A DNA stretch of 64,000 nucleotides from DASWTL01 sp035575925 (GTDB taxonomy: Bacteria > Bacteroidota > Bacteroidia > Sphingobacteriales > Sphingobacteriaceae): assembly GCA_035575925.1 (NCBI GenBank), contig DATLXK010000014.1, positions 165,717-229,716 of the forward strand, in the 5' to 3' direction. Shown piece after piece: positions 51,946-60,781 of this stretch. The notes under the pieces are model-generated. The model did no database searches, was not told where the DNA came from, and saw only the letters and a program-made list of their open reading frames with translations. Position 1 is the stretch's first letter; every line of letters begins with the position of its first letter. Made by a program: the position numbers and the translations under genes.

Positions 51946-52997
51946 TGATGAACTTAAAACAAGTTGCCCTAACTATTGGCTTTGCAGGCACGTGCATTGC
52001 ATTTATTAATTGTTCAGAACCAGGGACAAAAGCTAACCAGAAAGCCTCCGCAAAGGATACTACAGGCAGTGCCACTGAAACTGAAGAAACTGCTGGCACT
52101 TCAGGCGGGCCGGTTGATACAGCAAAATACAATCAAAAAATGCGTGAACTGGTTAATGGCGATACTACAGGTAAATGGCCTGTAAAAAATCAGCCTTACC
52201 CTTTGCCCGGCGCTATTTTACCCTATAAGCGCATAGTTACCTTCTACGGGAATTTGTATTCAAAAAAAATGGGAGCATTAGGTGAATATGCGCCTAAGGA
52301 AATGCTTCGTATGCTGTACGCAGAAGTTGCTAAATGGGAAAAAATTGACCCTAAAACACCGGTTCAACCCTCTTTGCATTATATCGCTGTAGTAGCAGCA
52401 GGAGATCCGGGCAAGGATGGAAAATACCGTAACCGCATGCCGGACAAACAGATAGATTCGGTATTTAAAATTGCCGCCATGAAAAAAGACATGATCGTTT
52501 TTCTTGATATTCAGGTTGCATTAAGCACCATCCGCGAGGAACTGCCCCGCCTGGAAAAATACCTGATGAGGCCAAATGTACATTTAGGTATAGATCCTGA
52601 ATTTTCTATGAAAGGCGGCATTTTACCGGGTAGAAAAATAGGAACTTATGATGCTTCCGAAATTAATTATGCATCTGAGTATCTGGCAAACCTTGTAAAA
52701 AAGAATAATCTCCCGCCCAAAGTGTTTGTAATACATCGTTTTACAAAAAAAATGGTAACAAACTATCAGAATATTAAATTGCGCCCAGAGGTTCAGGTGG
52801 TAATGCATATGGATGGATGGGGTGAGCCCGATTTAAAATTAGGCACATACCGGCATTTTATCCGGGCAGAGCCGGTACAGTTTACCGGATTTAAAATATT
52901 CTACAAAAACGATTTAAAGAAAGCTCCTAACCGTCTCATGACACCTGCAGACCTCATGAAGCTCAAACCCTTACCCAGCTATATTCAATATCAGTAA
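51945..52997 (+). CDS. Lipoprotein of unknown function coupled to the D-aminoacylase
   Basis: 350 residues. Lipobox 'CIAFINCSEPG' places the lipidated Cys at residue 23, followed by a Thr/Ser/Glu-rich linker to about 60. The globular part has 'PLPGAILPYKRIVTFYGNLY', 'LGIDPEFSMKGG', 'YLANLVKKNNLPPKVFVIHR' and 'QVVMHMDGWGEPDLKLGTYR', with acidic and aromatic residues at strand ends that look like a TIM-barrel or glycosidase-like active site. Family not recognised. The one-base overlap with the D-aminoacylase suggests a shared role outside the cytoplasm. Confidence 0.75.
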   Translation: MMNLKQVALTIGFAGTCIAFINCSEPGTKANQKASAKDTTGSATETEETAGTSGGPVDTAKYNQKMRELVNGDTTGKWPVKNQPYPLPGAILPYKRIVTFYGNLYSKKMGALGEYAPKEMLRMLYAEVAKWEKIDPKTPVQPSLHYIAVVAAGDPGKDGKYRNRMPDKQIDSVFKIAAMKKDMIVFLDIQVALSTIREELPRLEKYLMRPNVHLGIDPEFSMKGGILPGRKIGTYDASEINYASEYLANLVKKNNLPPKVFVIHRFTKKMVTNYQNIKLRPEVQVVMHMDGWGEPDLKLGTYRHFIRAEPVQFTGFKIFYKNDLKKAPNRLMTPADLMKLKPLPSYIQYQ

Positions 52998-53001
52998 TAT
53001 A

Positions 53002-53034
53002 AATCCCATAAGGTTTTCGAAACCTTATGGGATT
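53002..53034. repeat. Perfect 15-bp inverted repeat with 3-nt loop
   Basis: AATCCCATAAGGTTT, loop TCG, then AAACCTTATGGGATT. It lies between the lipoprotein stop and msrA. There is no T run, so it is not a clean terminator. It has the look of a dispersed intergenic palindrome rather than a gene-specific signal. Confidence 0.75.
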
Positions 53035-53048
53035 ACTACCTTTAAAAT

Positions 53049-53585
53049 ATGGCAATACAAAACGCTACATTCGGTGGTGGCTGTTTCTGGTGTACAGAGG
53101 CTGTTTTTCAAAATTTACAGGGTGTAATTAAAGTGATATCCGGATATATGGGTGGGGAAACCAAAAATCCAACCTATGAAGATATTTGCACGGGTGAAAC
53201 AGGACATGCCGAAATAATCAGAATAGAGTATGATGAAGATCAGATCTCTTTTGACGAGCTTTTACTTGTATTTCTTAAAACTCATGATCCAACTACGTTA
53301 AACCGTCAGGGAAATGATAATGGTACGCAATATCGCTCCGTAATATTTTATCATACTCAGGAACAGAAGAAACAGGCCGGGGAAATGATTGATAACCTCA
53401 CCAAACAGATGGTTTTTGACGGCCCTATTGTAACCGAAATATCGCCTGTTTGTGAATTTTACCAGGCAGAAGACTATCATCAGAATTATTACAACACCAA
53501 CCCTTATAAAGGGTATTGTGCCTTGGTTATACAGCCTAAACTATCAAAATTTACTCAGCAGTTTAAAGAGAAGCTAAAAAGCTGA
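53049..53585 (+). CDS. msrA: Peptide methionine-S-sulfoxide reductase MsrA
   Basis: 178 residues. The N-terminal motif 'TFGGGCFWCTEAVFQ' gives the nucleophile Cys12, and 'FYQAEDYHQNYY' near the end is the family signature. It repairs methionine-S-sulfoxide in proteins. A second cysteine at 15 and 'FYQ' context suggest a standard resolving arrangement. Cytoplasmic, no signal peptide. Ends 2 bp before the convergent MntA gene stop. Confidence 0.95.
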   Translation: MAIQNATFGGGCFWCTEAVFQNLQGVIKVISGYMGGETKNPTYEDICTGETGHAEIIRIEYDEDQISFDELLLVFLKTHDPTTLNRQGNDNGTQYRSVIFYHTQEQKKQAGEMIDNLTKQMVFDGPIVTEISPVCEFYQAEDYHQNYYNTNPYKGYCALVIQPKLSKFTQQFKEKLKS

Positions 53586-53586
53586 T

Positions 53587-53901
53587 TTAGGCTGGATTGG
53601 CTCTCTTATAGAAAGTTTGACCTACCCTTTCTATATGTTCAATAAGATCCTGATTGCTAATCTGCCTGAAAATGGAAAGGTCAAAAATATATGGCAAGAG
53701 CAGATCATCAATTTTCAGGCTAATCTGATTTAGGAAATGAAGGTTTAATTTTTCTCCCTTAATAGTCAGATCGATGTCCGATCCGTTTCTGTAATTCCCT
53801 TTTGCTCTGGAGCCATAAACTATTACTTCATCAATTTGATTAAACTCTGCAAAAACGGAATTTATTTTTTTTATTGTTTTATCTCTCAACCCAAATTTCA
53901 T
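53587..53901 (-). CDS. mntA: MntA-like nucleotidyltransferase (antitoxin of a HepT/MntA pair)
   Basis: 104 residues with the minimal nucleotidyltransferase motif GSX10DXD: Gly30-Ser31 then Asp42 and Asp44 in 'VIVYGSRAKGNYRNGSDIDL'. In characterised pairs this enzyme AMPylates the HepT toxin and silences it. The start overlaps the HepT stop by 4 bp (ATGA). No promoter of its own is needed. Confidence 0.87.
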   Translation of the reverse strand: MKFGLRDKTIKKINSVFAEFNQIDEVIVYGSRAKGNYRNGSDIDLTIKGEKLNLHFLNQISLKIDDLLLPYIFDLSIFRQISNQDLIEHIERVGQTFYKRANPA

Positions 53902-54305
53902 CCTTGATCTAGCTGCCTTTGTAATTTATCCTTGAGAGCTATAAAAGCATCAAAATAATGATCAAAAATATCTCTGGCTATTTCATCTGCGATTTCTTCA
54001 TTATAAGTGTGAGATGTTTTAACACGACTTTCAATCATCTTCATCCAGATCTCACCATCTTCCAACAGCTCCCGGTTAAAAGCTAATCTGAAAGCATCTC
54101 TGCTACCCTGAATTTCTATTACTCCCTGGTATTGATAATAATCCTTTATCACATTCCATGCTAACTCATATGTATATTCGAAGGCCTGGATTAATCCCTG
54201 TTCTTCAAGCTCATTCAGTTCACCCTTATCAATAAATTTTTTCAGCTGTGACAGGGCTTTCTTGTAATTAGCAAAACGTTGATGCCAGCGGATATCTCTT
54301 TCCAT
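53898..54305 (-). CDS. hepT: HepT-like HEPN toxin (HI0074 family)
   Basis: 135-residue all-helical protein. It carries the HEPN RNase motif RX4HXY, Arg94-His99-Tyr101, in 'IESRVKTSHTYNEE'. The match is with the nucleotidyltransferase substrate-binding family HI0074; an RNase toxin tamed by the downstream MntA is expected. The gene starts 23 bp after parC ends on the same strand, so it could be read through from parC. No mobile element is visible around it. Confidence 0.87.
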   Translation of the reverse strand: MERDIRWHQRFANYKKALSQLKKFIDKGELNELEEQGLIQAFEYTYELAWNVIKDYYQYQGVIEIQGSRDAFRLAFNRELLEDGEIWMKMIESRVKTSHTYNEEIADEIARDIFDHYFDAFIALKDKLQRQLDQG

Positions 54306-54328
54306 CTTTGATATAAATATAAGTTAAA

Positions 54329-57100
54329 TCAAAATAATCCAAACTGTCCCTTATCATCAATATCTACATCTTCGGGATTAGTGATCTCAAAATCTATTTT
54401 CTTGGCCTGAAGTTTTTCTGCCTTCACTTCAGTTTCTGGCATCTCTTTTAATATTTCCAGATCATCCGGCAAGGATCGATTTATATCATCTTCAGATGAG
54501 GTTATTTCCTTTTCTGCTTCGCTATCCAGTTTTTCCTCCTCTATAACCTCTTCCAGAGTAACCTCGGGTACCGGATCCGGAACATCCGCAGCGTCATCAT
54601 GTTCGGTAAGCAGCTCAACAGATTTTATTTCCTGTTGCGACAACCGGTTTCCCTGGGCCTTCATACCTTTTACATCAATAGCTTCGGCCAGGTTTATTTC
54701 AATAGTTTCAGGCAACAGTGCCTTGCCTTTCAGCAGATCAACTTTTACAACAGGCTGTGCTGCCCCTGAAACCAGCACGAGTTTGGAACCCGCTTCTTCG
54801 TTTATAATACTGGTTTTTCTGCCGATAGTTGAATTTTCGAATATAAACCGCTTAACAAAATGTGTTTTTGTTTTTCCGTCCAGATGAATAACAGAATAGA
54901 TCTTTTCAGGATCATATTTCTCCATCAAAACCAGGTGATCATCAAAATGATTGCTTAATTCAAAACTGGAAAGCTCATAGATACCCGCCTTGTTCATGGT
55001 CAAAATTTTATCCTCGCCATCAAACTCTCCTAAATATTTCCCTCTTCCGTCAGCATTCAGACGCTTTAAAATTTCATCGAACCATATTTTCCGGCCTGCC
55101 AATGTAGATATTCCTTTCGTTTTAAGGATAATTTTCTTTACGGGATATTTAGTGACGGTGTTCCCCTGTGAAGAGCGCCCTTTAATTGCAATTTCTGCAA
55201 AATCCAGGTCGAGCTGAAGCTTTCGAAGTTTAGCATGAGGTTTTAGCTGAACATTAATCACTTCTGCCTCACCATTGGGGTTGGGGGTGAAATATAAAAT
55301 TTTAGAATTCTTTGAGCCCTTAGTCAGGTCATATTCTTTATCGCGGGTAACTCCCAAAACTGAAAAGCGCTTCACATAAGCGGCCCCGGTTTGCCCGTCT
55401 TTATAAATTAAATTATAAACAGTTCTTTCATCATTCTTCTTAAAAACCTGCGCATGGATAATTTCCTTCCCTACAAAATTCTTTTCTGCAACTTTGGTAA
55501 TTATACATTTACCATCTTCACGAAAAACAATTATTTCGTCCAGATCAGAGCAATCGCAAACAAACTCATCTTTCCGCAATCCTGTTCCAACAAACCCATC
55601 CTCGCGGTTCATATATAACTTCACATTCGCAAGCGCCACTTTAGAAGCCTCTACCCTGTCAAAAAGCCTGATTTCCGTTTTACGTTCACGATCCTTTCCG
55701 TATTTGGCTTTCAATTTTTCGAACCATGCAATGGCATAATCAGTTAGGTGCTTTAAATGATTTTTAACCTCTTTAATCTCATTCTCCAACCCTTTCATCT
55801 GCTCGTCCGATTTTTTAACATCAAAGCGGGTGATGCTGCTCATCGGTTTATCTATCAGTTTTTTATAGTCCTCAGGCAATATCTGACGATAAAACTGTGT
55901 AAAGAAAGGCTCAAATAGTAAATTTAAAACCTCAACCACGCCCTCAAAATTTCCGGAACTTTCATAGTCCGGATGTTTATACATTCCTTCCTGAATAAAT
56001 ATTTTCAATAGTGAACTGAAAAATATTTTTTCTTTCAGCTCTGCCAAACGAAGTTCAAGCTCCATTTTTAACAGCCCTTTGGAGTGTTCTGTACTTTCTA
56101 CCAGGATATCATTCACACTCATAAAGTGTGGCTTATGGTCCTTTATCACACAGGTATTGGGTGATATAGATACTTCGCAATCCGTAAAGGCATATAAGGC
56201 GTCGATGGTTACGTCCGGCGAGATGCCGGGAGCAAGATGAATAACGATCTCTACGTGTTGTGCGGTGTTATCTTCAATCTTTTTTATCCTGATCTTTCCT
56301 TTATCATTAGCTGATATTACGCTGTCTATCAAGCTGCCTGTAGTTGTAGAAAAAGGAATCTCTGTAATGGCAAGTGTTTTTTTATCCCGCTCAATAATCC
56401 GGGCACGTACGCGTATTTTACCGCCACGCTGACCTTCGTTATAATTGGAAAAATCGGCCATACCCGAGGTTGGAAAATCAGGCAAGAGATCCGGGCGATT
56501 ACCTTTTAAAACTTCAATGGATGCATCAATGAGCTCATTAAAATTGTGAGGCATAATCTTGGTGGCCAGTCCTACTGCAATACCCTCAGCACCCTGAGCA
56601 AGTAAAAGTGGAAATTTAACGGGTAAGGTTACAGGTTCGCGGTTACGTCCGTCATAACTTAAAGACCACTCTGTAGTATCAGGATTAAAAACTACATCAA
56701 TGGCAAATTTGGATAACCTGGCTTCGATATATCGGGGTGCGGCGGCAGAATCACCCGTTACCGGATCACCCCAGTTACCCTGGGTATCAATGAGCAGATT
56801 TTTCTGCCCGATCTGAACCATGGCATCACCAATAGAAGCATCACCGTGGGGATGATATTTCATGGTATTACCTATCACATTCGCGGCTTTATTAAACCTG
56901 CCGTCGTCCATTTCTTTCAACGAATGAAGAATGCGTCGCTGAACAGGCTTTAACCCATCATGAATATGCGGCACGGCACGGTCAAGGATAACGTATGATG
57001 CATAATCTAAAAACCAGTTTTCATATAAACCACTGATTGGTGTTACTGCATGCAACGATTCTTCGTCTCCAGAAATGTTTTGTTCTAAGTCGTCACTCAT
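54329..57100 (-). CDS. parC: DNA topoisomerase IV subunit A
   Basis: 923 residues. The N-terminal breakage domain has 'ISGLYENWFLDYASYVILDR', 'HDGLKPVQRRILHSL', 'KYHPHGDASIGDAMV' and the active-site tyrosine in 'AAAPRYIEARLSKF'. The C-terminal pinwheel follows, with a looser fit, and the last 110 residues form a Glu-rich disordered tail ('EVTLEEVIEEEKLD'). With ParE it decatenates daughter chromosomes. ParC and ParE are separated here by cytidine deaminase and a small membrane protein; both subunits are typical of the Bacteroidota enzyme. Confidence 0.92.
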   Translation of the reverse strand: MSDDLEQNISGDEESLHAVTPISGLYENWFLDYASYVILDRAVPHIHDGLKPVQRRILHSLKEMDDGRFNKAANVIGNTMKYHPHGDASIGDAMVQIGQKNLLIDTQGNWGDPVTGDSAAAPRYIEARLSKFAIDVVFNPDTTEWSLSYDGRNREPVTLPVKFPLLLAQGAEGIAVGLATKIMPHNFNELIDASIEVLKGNRPDLLPDFPTSGMADFSNYNEGQRGGKIRVRARIIERDKKTLAITEIPFSTTTGSLIDSVISANDKGKIRIKKIEDNTAQHVEIVIHLAPGISPDVTIDALYAFTDCEVSISPNTCVIKDHKPHFMSVNDILVESTEHSKGLLKMELELRLAELKEKIFFSSLLKIFIQEGMYKHPDYESSGNFEGVVEVLNLLFEPFFTQFYRQILPEDYKKLIDKPMSSITRFDVKKSDEQMKGLENEIKEVKNHLKHLTDYAIAWFEKLKAKYGKDRERKTEIRLFDRVEASKVALANVKLYMNREDGFVGTGLRKDEFVCDCSDLDEIIVFREDGKCIITKVAEKNFVGKEIIHAQVFKKNDERTVYNLIYKDGQTGAAYVKRFSVLGVTRDKEYDLTKGSKNSKILYFTPNPNGEAEVINVQLKPHAKLRKLQLDLDFAEIAIKGRSSQGNTVTKYPVKKIILKTKGISTLAGRKIWFDEILKRLNADGRGKYLGEFDGEDKILTMNKAGIYELSSFELSNHFDDHLVLMEKYDPEKIYSVIHLDGKTKTHFVKRFIFENSTIGRKTSIINEEAGSKLVLVSGAAQPVVKVDLLKGKALLPETIEINLAEAIDVKGMKAQGNRLSQQEIKSVELLTEHDDAADVPDPVPEVTLEEVIEEEKLDSEAEKEITSSEDDINRSLPDDLEILKEMPETEVKAEKLQAKKIDFEITNPEDVDIDDKGQFGLF

Positions 57101-57175
57101 CCTTTTCTTAACTCATTGAATGAGGTAAATATAATGTATAGCCTGAAATTTGAGCAGGGAAGTTTTTAACACCTT

Positions 57176-57208
57176 AGATGTCTGACACTTCTAAAGTGTC
57201 TGACATCT
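57176..57208. repeat. Near-perfect 15-bp inverted repeat with 3-nt loop
   Basis: AGATGTCTGACACTT, loop CTA, AAGTGTCTGACATCT; one mismatch at the centre of each arm, where both arms carry GTCTGACA. It lies between cdd and parC, 76 bp before parC. It has no T run and looks like a dispersed palindromic repeat. Confidence 0.65.
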
Positions 57209-57219
57209 GATAATTCTTA

Positions 57220-57708
57220 TTACTTCTCCAACCTGCCTTCATCGAACAAAAACGGCATAAAACTTTTAACTCCCCTGGTCTTAATAACCGGTCCATCAAT
57301 ACAATGCAGGATAATATCAAAGGGGGAATTCTGTTTTTTCTCACTTTCAACCATAACCTGCAGGCAAGAGCCACATGAAGTAACCGGAGAGGTTAGCTTA
57401 AACAGGTCTGTTTGTGCTGTTACTGCCATAGCAATAATGGGATCTTCCGGATAATTTGCTCCTGCTGTAAATAAGGCTACCCGTTCGGCACATAAGCCCG
57501 AAGGATATGCTACATTCTCCTGGTTGCTTCCATATACAATCCTGCCGCTTTTTAAACGTAAAGCTGCACCAACCCGGAACTTAGAATAGGGCGAATGCGA
57601 GCTGTTCAACGCATTTTCAGCTTCCAGACAAAGTTCCTTATACTGATCCGGCAGCTCATCTATGCCTGAATATTCTTCATAGTTAATCGTAATTTCTTTG
57701 TTTATCAT
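57220..57708 (-). CDS. cdd: Cytidine deaminase
   Basis: 162-residue zinc enzyme of pyrimidine salvage. 'HSPYSKFRVGAALRLKSG' is the family start, 'SGLCAERVALF' holds the first zinc Cys and catalytic Glu, and 'SPVTSCGSCLQVM' the second Cys pair; the usual Pro before this pair is Ser here. An N-terminal extension of about 35 residues precedes the fold. Same strand as parC, 119 bp upstream of it, with a palindromic repeat between. Confidence 0.9.
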   Translation of the reverse strand: MINKEITINYEEYSGIDELPDQYKELCLEAENALNSSHSPYSKFRVGAALRLKSGRIVYGSNQENVAYPSGLCAERVALFTAGANYPEDPIIAMAVTAQTDLFKLTSPVTSCGSCLQVMVESEKKQNSPFDIILHCIDGPVIKTRGVKSFMPFLFDEGRLEK

Positions 57709-57798
57709 TAAGTGTTCTTATAGTTTATTGTTGGGGAAAACAATATAATACTTTTTTGATAAAGAAGGCATTGTTATGCGAAAGATCTGTTATTCGTC

Positions 57799-58101
57799 CT
57801 ATTGATTGAGAATTTTATACTCCCGAAGTATTCTTGGTCGGCCCATAAAGAGATAAAGAAGCCCTGTAATAAAGCTAAATAAAATGAAGCCAATAGTCCA
57901 CATTACTTTTTCATTTTTTGATATTTTACCGGAGCCGTAAACTTCGTAAAGTCCGCTTACTATATATACCAAGGTTAAAACAACACCAATAATTATAAAT
58001 CCAATAAGTCCCGGTAAATGCATAATTTTAAAAAACGATCCAATTATACCCACCAATAAGCTTAGTAAAAATGCGGGTTTGAAAAGAGATGATTTTTTCA
58101 T
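57799..58101 (-). CDS. Small membrane protein with GldL-like motif
   Basis: 100 residues with three helices (about 8-25, 30-52 and 65-87). 'GIIGSFFKIMHLPG' matches the motif in the GldL membrane domain ('FKIMHWPG') of the gliding/type IX motor, but the long cytoplasmic tail of GldL is missing, so it is a short relative. A similar segment starts the frameshifted gene at 5888. Placed between parE and cdd. Function unknown. Confidence 0.72.
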   Translation of the reverse strand: MKKSSLFKPAFLLSLLVGIIGSFFKIMHLPGLIGFIIIGVVLTLVYIVSGLYEVYGSGKISKNEKVMWTIGFILFSFITGLLYLFMGRPRILREYKILNQ

Positions 58102-58144
58102 GTTATTGTTTAAGGTTTTGTTGGTTGTTTAAGTTTAAGGATAG

Positions 58145-60019
58145 CTATACTGCTTCTGCCAAAGGGTTATCCCCATCTTCAGCAACGTCAACCTCAAATC
58201 GTAAGTTCTGTATAATATGCTGCTGGCGATCAGGCGTGTTCTTACCCATAAAATATTCTAGCAAGCTTTTAATATTCGAGTCTTTCAGGAATACGGGATC
58301 AAGCCTGATATCCTTACCTATAAATAAACCAAATTCATCCGGCGAGATTTCACCCAAACCTTTAAAACGTGTAATTTCAGGTTTATTTCCCAATTTATTT
58401 ACTGCATTCCTCTTTTCCTCTTCACTGTAACAATAAATGGTTTCCTTTTTATTTCTAACCCTGAATAACGGGGTTTGCAGGATGTGAATATGCCCGGCTT
58501 TCACCAGGTCGGGGAAAAACTGGAGAAAAAAGGTCATTAATAATAACCGGATGTGCATTCCATCTACGTCAGCATCTGTAGCTATCACAATGTTATTGTA
58601 TCGCAGTCCATCCAGTCCGTCTTCAATATTTAACGCATGCTGGAGCAAGTTAAATTCTTCATTTTCATACACAATTTTCTTTGTTAGACCGAAACAGTTC
58701 AACGGTTTTCCTTTCAAACTGAATACGGCCTGCGTCATTACATCCCGGGATTTGGTGATAGAACCACTGGCAGAGTCGCCCTCAGTAATAAAAAGTGTGG
58801 TATCCTGTCTGCGTTCATGGGTGTCTTCAAAGTGGAGTTTACAGTCCCGGAGTTTTTTATTATGTAACGAAGCTTTTTTTGCACGCTCATTAGCCAGTTT
58901 TTTAATCCCGGCAATATCCTTACGCTCACGTTCAGATTGCAAAATTCGTTTTAGCATAGCATCTGCTACATTTGCATGCCGGTGCAGATAATCATCAAGT
59001 TCTTTCTTTAGAAAATCATTTATAAATGTTCGTACAGACGGACCATTCGGACCCACATTCTGAGAACCCAGTTTTGTTTTAGTTTGCGATTCAAATACAG
59101 GCTCCTGCACACGAATTGAAATTGCCGCCACAATAGATGCCCTCACATCGGCGGCGTCAAACTCTTTTTTATAAAACTCCCGGATAGTACGCACCACGGC
59201 CTCGCGAAAAGCAGCCTGATGCGTACCTCCCTGCGTGGTATGCTGACCGTTAACAAATGAATAATATTCTTCCCCATAAGATTGGCCATGGGTCAGTGCT
59301 ACTTCAATATCATCGCCTTTAAGATGTATTATAGGATAGCGGATATTTTCCGTGTCACTATTTTTAGTTAACAGATCATAAAGCCCGCGCTCGGAGTGAA
59401 ACTTCTGCCCGTTAAAACTTATAGTTAGTCCTGCATTTAAAAAAACATAATTCCAGATCATATTTTCTACGAATTCTGGAATAAAGCGATAATGCCTGAA
59501 AATGGTTTCATCCGGATAAAAGACTACGGAAGTACCGTTTCGCTGGGTGGTTTCAGATTCAGGCAGGTCATTTACCAGTTCGCCTTTCGCAAACTCAGCG
59601 CGTTTGGATTTACCATCGCGGTAAGATTGAACAACGAAGTTATTTGATAATGCATTTACCGCCTTTGTACCCACACCGTTTAACCCTACTGATTTTTGAA
59701 AAGCTTTTGAGTCATATTTTCCTCCGGTATTAATTTTAGAAACACAATCTATTACTTTTCCCAGCGGAATGCCACGCCCGTAATCACGGATACTTACTTT
59801 CTGATCAGTGACATTAATTTCAATGGTTTTGCCAGCCCCCATTACAAACTCATCAATAGAGTTATCCATAATCTCTTTCAGAAGCACATAAACGCCATCG
59901 TCATAAGCAGACCCATCGCCCAATTTCCCGATGTACATCCCCGGACGAAGCCGGATGTGTTCTTTCCAATCCAGGGAACGTATACTGTCTTCGCTATAAT
60001 TAATAATTTCTGCAGCCAT
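58145..60019 (-). CDS. parE: DNA topoisomerase IV subunit B
   Basis: 624 residues. The ATPase domain has 'RLRPGMYIGKLGDGSAYDDG', 'IMDNSIDEFVMGAGKTIEIN', 'IRDYGRGIPLGK' and 'KSVGLNGVGTKAVNALS'. The Toprim domain has 'LFITEGDSASGSITK' and the metal-binding 'IVIATDADVDGMHIRLL'. Length and architecture are those of ParE rather than GyrB. An exact -7 element lies 17 bp before the ATG. Partner of parC. Confidence 0.93.
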   Translation of the reverse strand: MAAEIINYSEDSIRSLDWKEHIRLRPGMYIGKLGDGSAYDDGVYVLLKEIMDNSIDEFVMGAGKTIEINVTDQKVSIRDYGRGIPLGKVIDCVSKINTGGKYDSKAFQKSVGLNGVGTKAVNALSNNFVVQSYRDGKSKRAEFAKGELVNDLPESETTQRNGTSVVFYPDETIFRHYRFIPEFVENMIWNYVFLNAGLTISFNGQKFHSERGLYDLLTKNSDTENIRYPIIHLKGDDIEVALTHGQSYGEEYYSFVNGQHTTQGGTHQAAFREAVVRTIREFYKKEFDAADVRASIVAAISIRVQEPVFESQTKTKLGSQNVGPNGPSVRTFINDFLKKELDDYLHRHANVADAMLKRILQSERERKDIAGIKKLANERAKKASLHNKKLRDCKLHFEDTHERRQDTTLFITEGDSASGSITKSRDVMTQAVFSLKGKPLNCFGLTKKIVYENEEFNLLQHALNIEDGLDGLRYNNIVIATDADVDGMHIRLLLMTFFLQFFPDLVKAGHIHILQTPLFRVRNKKETIYCYSEEEKRNAVNKLGNKPEITRFKGLGEISPDEFGLFIGKDIRLDPVFLKDSNIKSLLEYFMGKNTPDRQQHIIQNLRFEVDVAEDGDNPLAEAV

Positions 60020-60035
60020 TTTAGTAATGATAATA

Positions 60036-60043
60036 CAAATTTA
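60036..60043 (-). promoter_or_regulatory. Candidate -7 promoter element of parE
   Basis: TAAATTTG on the minus strand, exact TAnnTTTG, 17 bp before the ATG. Confidence 0.5.
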
Positions 60044-60339
60044 AAATTTTACTACGCATACCGACAGGTAAACTTTCCACACTGTAAAAGCACTTTAGTA
60101 TCAACTAGTATACACAAAAAAATGATGATGTATATTAGAGTGTACGCAAAAATTGCACTTATTAGAAAATTAATTACTGAAAAAGAAAATATCGTTGCTT
60201 TAAAAATTAGTCAAAATTATTAAAAATGGGTTCCTGGTAATTTTTGGGCAATTCTTTAGGTGTTTCTCAACCTTTACTATCTGCCTAAGAAAATTTTGGT
60301 ACACATTTCGAGTATACTTAATCACAAACAGGTTTAACA
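60044..60339. other. Intergenic region without a confident gene
   Basis: About 300 bp between parE and the 62-residue gene. One weak 33-codon frame (60123-60224, starting with three ATGs) is not convincing. The 3' half holds the probable promoter of the next gene (TATACTTA near 60313). No tRNA, repeat or terminator was seen. Confidence 0.5.
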
Positions 60340-60528
60340 ATGGTAGTCATCAAAAAGAAAATATTAGGTGAAGACCCGAACAAAGAAAAGCAAGAGTGGG
60401 ACAATCCCAACAACCCGGAAAAAGCTACAGACCAGCGTGACTTTGAACAATTAAAACGCCAGGCCAAAGAAGCTGAACGCCGAAGAGAAAATTTAACAGA
60501 TGATCCACAGGATCAGGAAAAAAAATAA
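60340..60528 (+). CDS. Small hydrophilic protein of unknown function
   Basis: 62 residues, no hydrophobic segment, strongly charged: 'KKKILGEDPNKEKQEWDNPN' then 'FEQLKRQAKEAERRRENLT' and a DPQDQEKK end. Probably a single helix flanked by disorder. Family not recognised. It precedes a 35-codon ORF and a strong terminator at 60734, which together define a small transcription unit. Confidence 0.6.
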   Translation: MVVIKKKILGEDPNKEKQEWDNPNNPEKATDQRDFEQLKRQAKEAERRRENLTDDPQDQEKK

Positions 60529-60564
60529 AGACATAACGAATCACAAAAACTAAACCCACACAAC

Positions 60565-60672
60565 ATGAAAAAGCTAAACACAACTCCTGCAATGAAATTA
60601 ACTGAAAGATTTGATCAACAGTTATTAGCACTATTAACTAAAGAATTAAAATCCGTTAAACCCGGAAAATAA
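60565..60672 (+). CDS. Very small ORF (35 residues)
   Basis: ATG to TAA, 'MKKLNTTPAMKLTERFDQQL' then 'LALLTKELKSVKPGK'. A Lys-rich amphipathic helix is possible. It lies 36 bp after the 62-residue gene and before a terminator. Evidence is only frame, context and composition, so it may not be translated. Confidence 0.4.
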   Translation: MKKLNTTPAMKLTERFDQQLLALLTKELKSVKPGK

Positions 60673-60733
60673 TAAATCATATAGTTGACGTTATTCAACA
60701 AACTGTTCTTTATCTTACCTATAAATAACATGT

Positions 60734-60762
60734 AAGTCTCCCTTTGGGGGACTTATTTTTTT
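60734..60762 (+). terminator. Rho-independent terminator of the small-protein unit
   Basis: AAGTCTCCC-TTT-GGGGGACTT, a 9-bp stem with one G-T pair, followed by ATTTTTTT. Confidence 0.87.
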
Positions 60763-60781
60763 GCCCTGAATTTTTATTATC

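Noticed and set aside
60123..60224. 33-codon frame starting with three ATGs in the parE upstream region
   Set aside because: No homology I recognise, and low-complexity composition.
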